64,000 nucleotides of DNA from Marasmius tenuissimus (Eukaryota > Basidiomycota > Agaricomycetes > Agaricales > Marasmiaceae): the NCBI GenBank assembly GCA_029532415.1, contig JAQOTA010000050.1:186001-250000 (forward strand). Reading direction: 5' to 3'. Positions within the stretch are counted from its first letter, which is position 1. The number at the start of each line of letters is the position of its first letter. Both the position numbers and the translations under genes were made by a program. Positions 12,061-23,221 of this stretch are shown one piece after another. The notes below the pieces were generated by a model. The model searched no databases. It saw nothing but the letters and a program-made list of their open reading frames with translations, and had not been told where the DNA came from.

Positions 12061-14116
12061 ACTTAGTCTTGGAAAGGAACGAATAACCTCGAATAACCCT
12101 TGTCAGATGGCTAATTAACATGGCCGTTGTGGCGACGCGTTGTGTTCTGCACGCGTATCATGCCATCGTGCTCAGAACTGGGAGTTTAGCCGTGCCATCC
12201 CGCAGACGACCTGGAATAGGATTATTAGATATTTATTTTATATCCCTCATTTATTAGCTTCCTTTTTCACTGGGTTACAGACATACCGGTATTAGCTTCC
12301 GGGATCCACACTCGCTTCTTTCCTACCTACCTTTTTCATCTCCTCATTTTCACACCTCTGAATACTATCTCTTTTCCTCTCAGCTTTCTCTCTCTCTGTC
12401 CGACATCAAGACTCTTAGACCTATCGAGCTCAGTGCTTCTTGACTGTCCATCAACCTTGGACGGCAGCAGCCATTCACACCGTTCGTACTCGTATTGTGA
12501 TTGAAAGCCACGGTCGGTGGGGATGATGAGGTCAAAGTCAACGGCTGGGAGCATAATTGCCTAGAAGCGGCGCTATCGAAGGCACGAATACGAGTCGCCA
12601 GCCTTCAATTTACCCCAGACGGGCACCCTTGGAGCTCGAAGGAACCTCAGGGTCTGATGGTATCGACACCGGTGCGTTATGGGATTACTCTGATCGCTTG
12701 GGTTGCTATTAATGGGTGACTACCGCAGGCCATGGTTCAATCATGAGATTTGATTCCGCATCTTCCGCGGACTGCCCTGATCCCGAAGATTGTACGATCC
12801 ATATCGGAGGAACATCCAAAGAGAACTTTTCCGGAGAGAAAGGGAAGGTCATTAATCGATCTTGATGGCCTCGACGATGTCAAAGTTGCGCGCACGCGCA
12901 CATGTATTACACATGTTCCGATGTCGCTACGATGATCGATGCGAAAGCCCACGCGGCGCACCCAAAGAAAGCCTTTTCCCGTACCCTCAGTACCATTTGG
13001 GCGACGAGAGTCGTTTCTGCCTGACCCTACCACGATCAGTCAGACCGACACTGGCTGATCGGCCAACACTTCCTACTCTTGCTCTTCCATGACTAGCGAT
13101 TCTCGACGTTTGTCTTAGGTCCACTCAAGAAAGGGCAGGACGGCAGAACCGCGTTCTCGCCGCCTCCTTATCGTGACTTTTCTCTACAGTCGGTAATGCC
13201 CATTTGGGATACGATCATCATTTGGGACAAATTGGCTTGACGGTGCAATTCTCCACTCTTTTTTGTCCGACTTTTTCTAGAATCATTCTTGACTTATATC
13301 TGCATATACTGAGCCAACATAAAGAGGTAGGGAGCCCCATTCGTTGAGATATGGAATAAAGGATGGTGATTTGGGCACAAGTGAAATATTGATATCGTGA
13401 TCATGAAAGGAGATGTCATCGGGAGACTCTCGGTATTGGTAGGCTTATTTTGCATAATAATGAGAATATTTTCCGGTACCTAACGGGGGCATATCTGAGA
13501 ATAGTGAGAAGTAATGTCGAAGCCGGACGAGACGAGGGCGCGAAACTCGCGAAAGGCGGTGATGGAAGTCACCGAATGTGACGGGGTTTGGTAATACCCG
13601 GTGTTGCTACGCATTCAAAATATAGATTATCAGCGTGATGATGTCACGTCCCAAATGCTGGTTCCGCGCTGATAACGAATTTTCGAGCTGATAAGAAGAT
13701 CCTTCGCCTACTACCCCCCTCGGTGGTCAATATGAGTCGATAGATATCTTGACCTAATGTATACATACATTCCTAGATAGAAAGAACAAGGGGAAGGGGC
13801 AGTTGATGTCTCTCAAAACCCCAATCAAGATTTCACCGTCCCAAATGAGCATTACCGACTGTACTCGTCTCCCATTGAATTCATTTTATTTTCAGTCTGA
13901 CAGTTCAAACATTCGTATCTTCTCCCATGAGTCATTGAAGTTATACTTAGCTTGGATGAGAAAACATGCCGCAAAGGCGTGTGCTAGGTCTTCATAACTT
14001 CCTTCTCTTGCCTTGCACTTTACTGCCTAACCCTGACATTCTACGGTGGCTCGTACACCTATGAATTCAAGTCCCATCTTCCCTCTTCGACAGTGATTGG
14101 CTTCGCCTCGTTTACA
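12061..14116. other. Intergenic, no supported gene
   Basis: About 2 kb with only short overlapping frames on both strands (for example 12737-13033 minus and 12862-13092 plus). None has a recognisable domain or a convincing intron set. The last about 300 bp is presumably the promoter of the gene starting at 14117. Confidence 0.5.
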
Positions 14117-16563
14117 ATGGATCCCCACCGAACTCAACACGGCTCTGCCGAGGTAGGCCAGCCATCGCTACCATTCCAGCATCACGAAGCCGTTGCAGCT
14201 AGTCCAAACTATTCTCCACACCAACCACAAGCATCATTGTCGCAGAATCCTTCTGGCCAGCACCCTGGATCAGGGTGTTTCCTTGGTTATTACAATCCTT
14301 CATCCTCTCGCGTTACGCAAGCAGAGGCTCCTACATCGGAGAGCCCACCGTCAACTGTTACCGAGAATCACGGCCAATACAGTCGGACGGCGGTCAGGTC
14401 CAATGGCAAGTTCTTCTCGCTCGAAACACCACGAGGGCACTCATTTCATTTCACAGTTCATGAGAATAGACACTGTGTGAGTGCCGAGGGTAATCAACCT
14501 GGTTCAATAGCCTGGGCTGACACCTTTGTAGGTGCAATACTACGGGTGTGCAGAGTGCGTACTCTACACCTTTCCAATGATATCCTTGGTTCACGTCTTA
14601 TAGCCCTTCAGTGCCCTCGACTCTAGGTTTTTCTCAGAACCACACTCGCTCTGATGAACAGGGTCCGTTTAACCTCGCCGTCTCAACCCCTCTTCCAACC
14701 AACTCTTCCCAAATGCACGTGTCCACAAGACGGAGGAATGGCTACATACCTGGTCAACGTTATACTTCACTATTATCTGCTGGATGCTCGGGATATGCCC
14801 TTTGGAAACCTTCCCCGCGCTATACCGCCAGTGGGAAAGAATACGTCATCAGCATCGGTGACGTAGGAGTCTGCCATGACACAGATCCTTTCCACGCGTT
14901 TTTCAACATCACAAAGGACCTTGGTGGTCTTTCAGGAGTCCGGCCACCTAATGGGGTTGATCCACCTTGTGTCATAGAAGAAGATGACATTACTGTAGAT
15001 GCTAGGTTTCACGAAAGAAACAAAGTACTCGCGATGTCAGAGGCGCCTATCTCAGTGCGGACTACTCGCGTTAGCAGTGATTCAAGGTACGCCAGTCAAC
15101 AACTTGACTAAATTGGCTTGACTGACATTTGTTCGTCTCGGTACATCACAGTGTGTTCACCCTCCAGGCGTCTACGAAGGCGGGCGCACTTCTGATGCTT
15201 CCGCAGGGCGGCATCTTGAGGAAGCTCCACAAGACCAGCGAGTTCAGGAGGCGTATTTTACGCCACTGGGAAGACTGGTATAAATTTGCGGATGAACAAG
15301 GAGAAGTCGAGACGCCAACACTGTGTCTCGTGACCGGGGTTGAGCAATGTTCTACATGGGCAATGGCCGTATGGGATGCGACATCGACGAGCTCCTCTCA
15401 CAGTGACCCGGGCTCTTTGGAGCTTACTGTAACCGAGTTTGGCGAATGTTCATGGACGTCTTGGCCCGTACGCTGTACGATCCAGTCATCGGAACCCAGG
15501 TCTCCACACATGATCGATGATGGGACGAAGGAGACTGTTTTCATTCGAGCCCTTTGGATCAGTAGAAGCGATGGAAAGTTCAGCGATGACCCCCCTTCCT
15601 CATCCTCTGGTTCTAATGAGGGTGGAAGTAGTGACAGGGATCATGCGCGCCCTCATCACAGCACACGGGGCCCATCTGATCACCTCCCAAACTCAACGCG
15701 TGGTTCCTGGAATCTTTTTCATTGGTTTTATAATGGCTCGTCGTCCAATTCCCCCTCCCTATCTGAGCCCCGTCCTTTCGACCGTTCTGAATTGTCAAGC
15801 CTTCGAATCAGCGCTTCTGTTCTCTCTTCTCCGGACGAAAGCCCCATTGATACGTCGAGGTTCATTGATCTCCCGGCTAATTCTGACGCGGTGTGTAGTT
15901 GAACTATCCGTGGCAACAGTCGCTCAAATGCTGAAGAATTGTCTCTCTATCTAGGCTTTTCAACCTTGCCGCTCCATCAATAAGCTTGCCCTTGAGATCG
16001 CCTCAAGGGCACAGCCATCGTTGTTCAACGCCGGTTGTGTGGCGTTTTCACATGATGAAGACTGGATGAGTGTTATAGAGGACGTAAGCTTCACTTCTTC
16101 ATGCATATCAGTGCTATGATGATCAATGATTCAATGCCAATACAGCTTGATGAGCCACATGTACCAATGGAAGATGAGCTTCTGAAGTGTATTTGCGGGA
16201 AGTTTAAATTTGTTGCTGAAGGAGGTAAGTATCGGTAGCTTTGTGGTTAAACCATATCTTCGCTCACGTCAATCTGTCTATGTTCTAGATGCCATTTATA
16301 CCGAGCCCATGACTTCGTCAGAGCTTGATCTTATCCGACAAAGCCCGGCAGTCCTGGCCCAAAATGGGTCCACGCTTATCCCCATACTGTTTCACATCCG
16401 AGAAACGGGCGCTTCTCCTTTGCATGAGACGCAGGAGGAACTGACCGGTATATCATCCAAAACACACTCGAGATTAGACGACTACCGACCGTCCGAAAAT
16501 TGTACCGCCGACCCTGGTGACTACCTTCTTTTGAGCCAGGCTCTTCTGGTGACCCTCAACTGA
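14117..16563 (+). CDS. Basidiomycete 'GDVG'-motif family protein, copy B
   Basis: Seven- or eight-exon gene, paralogous to the minus gene at 1455-3751. Supported exons: 14117-14476, a short exon from 14532, 14638-15086, 15152-15890, 15955-16083, 16146-16224 and 16289-16563. Introns are 55-74 nt with good signals (14477-14531: gtgagt, ctgac, gtag; 15087-15151: gtacgc, ctgac, cacag). Hallmarks are SLLSAGCSGYALWKPSP, SIGDVGVCHDTDPFHAFF, AGALLMLPQGG, LCLVTGVEQCSTWAMAVWD and HDEDWMSVIED. The N-terminal 120 residues are rich in Ser/Pro/Gln. The family is common in agaricomycetes and its function is unknown to me. No signal peptide or membrane span is seen. The stop at 16561-16563 may not be the real end: a donor gtgact in the last exon and the acceptor at 16583 would splice in phase into the next gene. 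Confidence 0.7.
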
Positions 16564-16585
16564 TCGTGTAATTGGTTTTACAGAT

Positions 16586-18297
16586 ATGGAGCTCACCGAT
16601 TCTCATTCTGGTCTGGCAGCACGCGTTACTTCGCCAATGGGAGTACCAGCGGCTTCACCAACCACGCCCCATAATTTTTTCTCTCACCAGGGGGAGCAGC
16701 TCGGACAGCCATTGTACTTTTCTCCAAGAGCTAAGGATCTCCAGGCTAGTACTAATTATATCATGGATCACCAAAAAATCCGGAATAAATGCTCAGAGTT
16801 TGACGAGGTACGTGGATATAGTCCAGTCACATGGCGGTTGAGACTAATGTGCTGTGGTTGTAATTTCACATCGTGAAGCGCGGCGACATTGGCAAGCTTC
16901 AAGTGTTATCGATAGTCTTGCAGTAAGTTCATTAACGGGCGTGAGTGTGCGTACTTGAGCCGCTGATGACCCCAGATCTCCGTTTACGAAAGCTATTCCA
17001 TCATACATCCTTTGGCATGGCAAGTAATCATATTACGCGCGTTACATGGTTGATTAACTCTTCAACTTGACCTCAGGACTCGTTCCTGTTGCCCACTTCA
17101 AACATGATCTGGGGGTCCTGGCTCAACTTTATCTTTACAACTTGAGCGTAAGCATACAACTGAATGATGTGAGAGCGGCTCAATCACGCCAAGTTTGTAG
17201 GCGCAATTTGGCTGTAGCGAAGGAGAGCTCTGGCTGGATGGCAAGAAGGGTGTGCTTTGCCGTGGTCCAAAGGTGCCGGCTCAAGATAACGGTTACACCA
17301 TGACGCACATCAATATTGACAGCCTGCCTCGACTTGCGGAGCTGCTTCAAGAAGATGTTCTGCTGCGCTTCATGGCAAGTCAAAAGTCAAAGGAAGTAGA
17401 CCAGGCATGTGTGAGAGCAATCTCCTCAATCTCCTCACGTTGGGGATTTTGCCATTGCAGCATCGGTACACGAGTCTCCAAACCTACCGTCCTCTCGACT
17501 TTGACCAAGGAACCAATTGCCGTCACGCACCAATCCTTGCACGGCGGTATCGACCATTCTATCGACAATTTGCCGGACGATGGGCTTACGAGGTGTGCTT
17601 TAGCAAAGTGGTCACTTCTACTATGTCTTATTTCCTGGATTAGGCTCACGCTCGAAGGAGATACCGCCGATGACATCTTCTGGTTGAGTTCAATGACTAG
17701 CGACATTCGGGCATTCGAGGCCTGGCTGGCGCAGGCGCCGAGGATCTTTCATGATAGGGGTCTGTCTTTCGAGGATCGCACGAATTCCATTGGTGTGTCA
17801 CAATTGTTTGTTCTCAGTTCAAATGCTAATGTTATTCAGAGCTTGTCTTACCTCCCCCACGTTTGGTGGGATGTAAGCTCTCGAGTCGCGAAGCCGTAGT
17901 CGAACGGCGAGCTAAACAGCCAATATACCTCTTCGTCAGGCCTCCTCCTCCCGACCTACCTGACTGCGCGACCTCCTCTCTCCATCATTGGTCATTTCAT
18001 GAAGACGGCCGTGACCCACTCTCCCCCAAAGTGTGTAATCATCTGGGACTTCCCGCCGCGCTCGCATTCGAGGATTATGGCAGTAACTCATTCTCTGGGT
18101 CCCCCGAAATGTATAAAATTATACGTCAATATCAACTCCTTCGAGGTTTCAACCCGACTACGACAGACTTTGCTCGGCATCTTGGCTACGATGACCTCAT
18201 CTTCCAACCAGCGAACGACTCGGGTTGGTTTGCTGAGGTAGATCAAGAAGGTGGGGCTGTTCGTGTTACAACCTTGCGTCATTGTCTAATTTTATAA
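16586..18297 (+). CDS. Basidiomycete-specific multi-exon protein of unknown function (may be part of the upstream gene)
   Basis: Coding blocks separated by short introns, same strand as the gene ending at 16563. The first exon, 16586-16807, begins MELTDSHSG and ends before gtacgt. Middle blocks include HINIDSLPRLAELLQEDV (about 17300), LTSDIRAFEAWLAQAP-like sequence (about 17690-17760) and SYLPHVWWD (about 17845). The last block has WSFHEDGRDPLSPKV, then LRGFNPTTTDFARHLGY (about 18140-18190), a pattern I recall from many uncharacterised agaricomycete proteins. Exon joins between 16880 and 17250 are not resolved, so an intact frame is not proven. The end is placed at the stop at 18295-18297, but an intron after DQE is possible. 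Confidence 0.5.
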
Positions 18298-18550
18298 ACC
18301 CCTGCTAGAACCATGATTGTCTCCAGAAGGTTCAGTATCGTCGATTTGTATCCAGCTAATTTTGTTCGATCTAATGACAGGCCTATAGAATTTGTTCTAC
18401 AGCTTGATTAGGCCCGGAGTTGCTACAATTCAAAACAACTATCTCAAACAATTAGGAGGTTTTTGCTAGTACTGGTAGTCAATCACCGTAGGAAACATCG
18501 TCTCGTTCATGTACTACTATCATTCACACTATTTACAAATATCATTATTA

Positions 18551-18691
18551 GGGACGTTCAGAGTAGCGTAGTATGACCGTAGTACGTACCGTAGTATGTA
18601 CTGTAGTATCAGCAAAAAGCATTACACGTGACATACTATGGCCATACTACGGTGCGTACTACGCTCCATACTACGCTACTCTGAACATCCC
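18551..18691. mobile_element. 141-bp TA-flanked miniature inverted-repeat element
   Basis: The ends are GGGACGTTCAGAGTAGCGTA and, on the other strand, GGGATGTTCAGAGTAGCGTA. The inverted similarity extends about 55 bp inward through repeated CGTAGTAYG motifs. The element is flanked on both sides by TA (18549-18550 and 18692-18693), as for Tc1/mariner-class insertions. It is too short to encode anything, so it is a MITE mobilised in trans. Confidence 0.85.
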
Positions 18692-18693
18692 TA

Positions 18694-21573
18694 TTAATAG
18701 GAGATACATCCCATGTTTGGACCCCACAGGATACTGGGACCTGTTGTACATCTACTACTACGTGCCTACTGAATGTACAACAGCGTGTGCAGAACGACAC
18801 CAGTACAAAGAAGCTGTTTTACGGGCAACAACTCATGGTATGGTCGTAAGCACACGGATCAAGCCCTGTAGCCCCTTCCTATCTGCACACTTTCATCATT
18901 TCTTGGTCTTCTGTTGTATGGTGGTTTTTTGTACTGTTCATGCATAAAGATTATTTCAACCACAGGGACTGTGTTTCTCGTGATGTTGCATGAACTGGTC
19001 GGGTCTTGGGGAGGGAGGAGAGGTATTTGTAATACCTCAGAGCAAGAATCAACTGTCTAGCGTGTATGGGAAGGATGCCAGTCTTGGTATATAGGAATGG
19101 TGTTTCTGAGCGTGAGTGGACACCGAGCACTCGGCGGAGGTAAGGCTTTTGGACATCTTTCAGAGAGGCGGAGGCTGTCCTGTTGATGTTGACCACTATG
19201 TCTCACCCAAATGCTAGGTGGGAGTCGACACGAGCCTGGTATAACCATCGCGCTGCTGTACAAGGTACCGATCCTACCATCTTTTCTATGCCGAATGTGG
19301 CTGCACTATCGCTGTTTCCTTTACTGGTACGTTTCAAATAGTGAGCAGTGAAGAACAATTTCCGGAGATATGTCTAGGCATCAGTTGCAATACTGCATGG
19401 AGCAGGAGAGAAAAGAGAGAAGGCAGAAAGCCTCAGGCAGTGGTGTACCGTGTAACAAACCGCTGAGGTAGAATGGTATTACTAGCTAGCTTATATATGA
19501 GAGTACAAGATAGCTAGAATATAGTAGAATGGAGTAGAATGTACTGTGCATGATGTAGGTCCAACTGTGCATGGTGTATGTAGGAGTAAGTGCGATCAGT
19601 AAGGCAAAGGGTTATGGAGTACGGAGGAGTATATGAGTAATGTCGGTTCAAGGGCAATGATATCATACAATGAGGAATGCGTAGCAGAGTCCAATAGGCA
19701 TTACAGGTGATCAGGCTGAGGTTGCCATACTGGAATATCGACTGCATCTCCCTCCTCTGGCTCCGTAAGAGATCTGAATTTGGAAATTGGGGACAAGTTT
19801 GAGACTCATCATTGTAGAATCAGCGCACAGTTTCATATCCGAGGCAAGAGTTCTTCAAAATCTATGCCTTCTGGGTCGGCGAGAGGCTTGAAAGGTCAGC
19901 CTTTGGAGTGGGAGCACCTGGCTGTCTGACCACATTGGACTGGTTTCACTGAGGTAGTGTTCAGTAACCCGGCAATTGAGAGCCGGTACTCGTTTCACGT
20001 TGGAGCAGGCTGTTTCGTATCCGCCGTCTTTGCAGTGATTGGGTAGGAACATCAAGTGTCTTTGTTGCCATAGGTACCAGGTGACTCAACATGCGGTGCT
20101 CAAAGTATGTGGTAGATGGTGTTCAGAGTAAAGGGGGATTGACTGCAGTGTTCAATATCTAGCCTTTGAGCGGGGTATGGGTGTCGTGTAGCTTATTGTG
20201 CAGTGACGCTGGTACTGGGCCAGGATTGACTAGCATCCAAGTCCATTTGAAACCGCTGTAAGTGTCACATCAACCTTCCACTCCTCCTCGCGAGGGCCGA
20301 GAATAAGTCTGTCTGAGTTTGTTGGAGGATGTGATGTATAGGGGTCGAGTACGAGCGTCCCTCTGCTAGCCTCTGTACAGACTGCATTGGTTGCTGCTCA
20401 GCACTGATAGTCTGATGAGCTTGGGTAGCGCTGTGAGTAGGAAAAGCATCAGGGAGTATGCCACATAGCGTTTGTATTCGCAAAACTGAATCCTCCTCTC
20501 TCTGTTGTAGCATTGATGTCTCCCGCTAGCTCTCCTCCGTCCACGTCCCTAAAGGGTTTTTTCAGGTTCTTTGGTTTCTACGGCCGCGTCGCCTGTTGCC
20601 TACTTGCTGCCATTTTTCGTCTTCGTCGACCGTGGCAATTTTATCGATGATGGTGGTGGTGGTAGGTGGAATACGTCTGTTCCGGCTCAATGTAACAGAA
20701 TGACAACCAAGATGGCTCTAGATACGTACCACTTCCAAAACTCCATTCTCCATTGTAGGCATGTCCAGGCCTGTCACCTTCCGACAGTCCCAACTCCCAA
20801 GCTCCAAACACGATCATGGCACATGTTGTCGAGAAACACAAAGTATAAGATGTATACATTTACCCTATCGCACTATCGAGCTAGAGGAGAGTCCGTTCAC
20901 CCAACAGTCAGGGGTTCATGGTAACACCAGACGTCGGGGTATACAGAACCGAAACTCGTACTGCGATCATTTTTGGATTTCTAACGACGGTTAGAATAAA
21001 CGAGCTTGAGTCTTGAGCGTCAAACTTAAAGACCTGTTTGTATTCAAAGAAGGTCATTATGTAGTCTGCATATGTGTTCAAAGGTTGAAGCTGAATTAGG
21101 CTAGGAGGTCTATTGGCTCATCAAGTTGCCAGTGGCTTCACTTCGAGTGTGTGCGTGTGTGATGAATGTCATCGGTGGCCTAGCTAGAGCTTATCCAGGT
21201 TCCTTGATGCTCCTCCCCACCAAGAGGGCCAACATAAAAGAGGAATCGAGGAGTTTTGGGTTGATAGGTGTGTAAAATGTGTGGAAGTGGGTATAGAGAT
21301 GTAAAGAACGGTAAACGCGAAACATTGGCCTACGGATAAAGGCAATGTATACTCTTAATCTGATTGTTTGTGAAGTCCAATTCTCGATATATGGCCGTGA
21401 ATATTTCTCTCACTGGATGTGAGGTATCATGGACTTGGAAGTTGAACCTGTTGAAGATGAGACTCACTCAAAGCTCCTCCGGGATCTCCATATCAAGTAA
21501 TCCCGCACGTCAACCCATTTTTGAAGTTTTTTAATAGGCAGTTCTGACCCTCGCTCGACCACCAGAAAAAGTA
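18694..21573. other. Intergenic with dispersed repeat, no supported gene
   Basis: Nearly 3 kb without a convincing gene. It contains the repeat copy at 19375-19680. Short frames (for example 19855-20055 minus, 20265-20513 minus, 20571-20924 plus) have no recognisable domain. Confidence 0.5.
19375..19680 (-). repeat. Dispersed repeat, inverted copy of 8425-8700
   Basis: See the copy at 8425. In this copy a short tandem of 'ctgtgcatgatg' / 'ctgtgcatggtg' occurs around 19550-19580, which is single at 8.5 kb; the 4.25 kb fragment also has it twice. Confidence 0.7.
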
Positions 21574-21575
21574 TA

Positions 21576-21778
21576 CCTAGATTCTGATTACTCATGAGGG
21601 ATTATAGCGCTCGTGAGGGTATATGAGCAGGCGGGCTGTGCATGAGCACTTGTGAGAGGCCGCGAGGCTCAGGCACGTTTATAAGTGCTCATGAGCGCCT
21701 CTGAGGCTTACAGCCTCTCACAAGCGCTCAGGAACTGCTGTGAAGGTCACTCTCGCGCATGAGTAACCATAATCTAAG
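21576..21778. mobile_element. ~203-bp TA-flanked MITE rich in GCTCATGAGC motifs
   Basis: Terminal inverted repeats of 21 bp: CCTAGATTCTGATTACTCAT on the left, CTTAGATTATGGTTACTCAT on the complementary right end. TA lies at both borders (21574-21575, 21779-21780). The interior is built from imperfect palindromes of the type GCTCATGAGC and GAGGCTYA. A related motif-rich stretch is at 34431-34720. Confidence 0.75.
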
Positions 21779-21780
21779 TA

Positions 21781-22117
21781 AAATTTTCTCCAAAAAAGAA
21801 TGTAGGGTACAAGGGAATCTCACTATCTATACAAATGACAACGTCGTTGCCGTGGCAGTCCATGACAATGTAATTGATGACGCCGTACAACGTGTGCAAA
21901 GCTTGGGCGCAGCCTCCTCCACATTTTGACCATCAACCACCACCATCAACCTCCATCCATCCCATCCCCTGCTTCATCCTCCCACTTGCAGCATCCTAGG
22001 ACCCAAGAGAAGTATTAAGGAGTATAATAAGGGTTTATAGGTGCGTCACTGATCGATTTTGTACGGTTTTGAGTGCTAATTTGAGATCTGCCCTTCCTGG
22101 AAGGCTTTCCCCCAACT
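21781..22117. promoter_or_regulatory. Upstream region of the T5orf172 gene, no site resolved
   Basis: About 340 bp between the MITE and the start codon at 22118. A pyrimidine-rich stretch (about 21930-21990, 'ccaccatcaacctccatccatccc') is the kind of tract often found in fungal promoters. No TATA box was identified with confidence. Confidence 0.3.
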
Positions 22118-23131
22118 ATGAATCGTTTCTCGACCTCGGCCTCGCCATTCGTCGATTCCATGCCGACCAGGATCTCCTACGGCGGTTACTGTCTGAATCA
22201 GAACGATTTTGAAGACCCACAAACGCCAATTTCGATACCGACTTCGATATCCAACAACGACGACACCCCGTATACCAACGTTTTTGACGATTTTTCTTTC
22301 TTGAACTCGACTTCACCATGCGATTGCGACCACAATTTCTTGTATAACGATTCGACAACCCCATACCAACACGAACAACAGATTTTGTGGGATTGGACCA
22401 GTCCCAACGCCTTTTCCGACCCGACGGTGGCCCGCAGCCAACGTATCCCAATCTATTCTCCGGACCCAAGTCCATTGTTCTTAACGTCGACAGAACGGCA
22501 ACGTCCGACCTCGAAATTCCCCATCCGACCTTTATTCACCTACAAGCCTCTCGAAAACGTCCTCCGATCATCTCTTCCGAACACCGTTGCACCCCTAATG
22601 CCGAGAAGATCCTCTGCTTGCCCTTGGTACTGGCTCGACGTGTCAATAGTTGAGAACTGGCTTGGGACGTCGCTGTCGGGCGTCTCAACGCCTGATTTCG
22701 AGCAGAAGGGGTTCTTGTACTGTTACCACATTGAAGGGGGATCGCCTTTCTGGGACTCGGAGTGGTACAAGGTGGGGAGGACTGTCGACTACGTGAAACG
22801 GGAGGACCAATGGCGTCGGCAATGCCATTCTCAAACCCAGACCTGGTTTCCGCCGGTACCAGTGGCCCACTGTCACCAAACCGGTCAGTATGGCGGTATG
22901 GTTTCCACGACACTACTAATAGCTTACCTAGAGTGACTTGTCCACCTTAAATTGGATCAAATGTGTTTGTCAAGGCCCCGGAAGCAATGCAACGATTGTC
23001 TGAAGAAGCACTGCAAAATATTCGAGATGTTAGAGGTTTCTGGACGCGACGTATGGGAAGACATTATCGTACCTTTGATTCTAGAAATTGATTCTTTACT
23101 TGCCCGAGTGGGCTGGATTGAGAAGGCTTGA
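22118..23131 (+). pseudogene. T5orf172 / GIY-YIG-type nuclease-domain protein, interrupted by an in-frame TGA
   Basis: Exon 1 (22118-22883) encodes a Ser/Asn/Pro-rich N-terminus of about 185 residues, then FLYCYHIEG, WYKVGRTVDYVKREDQW and a Cys/His segment (QCHS, VPVAHCHQT). These are the hallmarks of the T5orf172 branch of the GIY-YIG fold, a predicted nuclease domain. An intron (22884-22931, gtcagt...ctaat...cctag) joins in phase 1 to exon 2, which continues with LVHLKLDQM, a cysteine-rich CNDCLKKHCKIF and a C-terminal helix ending at the stop 23129-23131. Between them, at 22934-22936, sits TGA exactly where the family usually has Arg (E-R-L-V-H). A single CGA-to-TGA change explains it. Apart from that stop the gene looks complete. 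Confidence 0.65.
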
Positions 23132-23221
23132 AGTGAGAAGTACTAGTAGATTTCTTGTAGGTTTCTTGAGCGAAGGGCATAGTATGTAGCGAAAGGCGAT
23201 CTCGAGGTGAAGAATTGGGGG

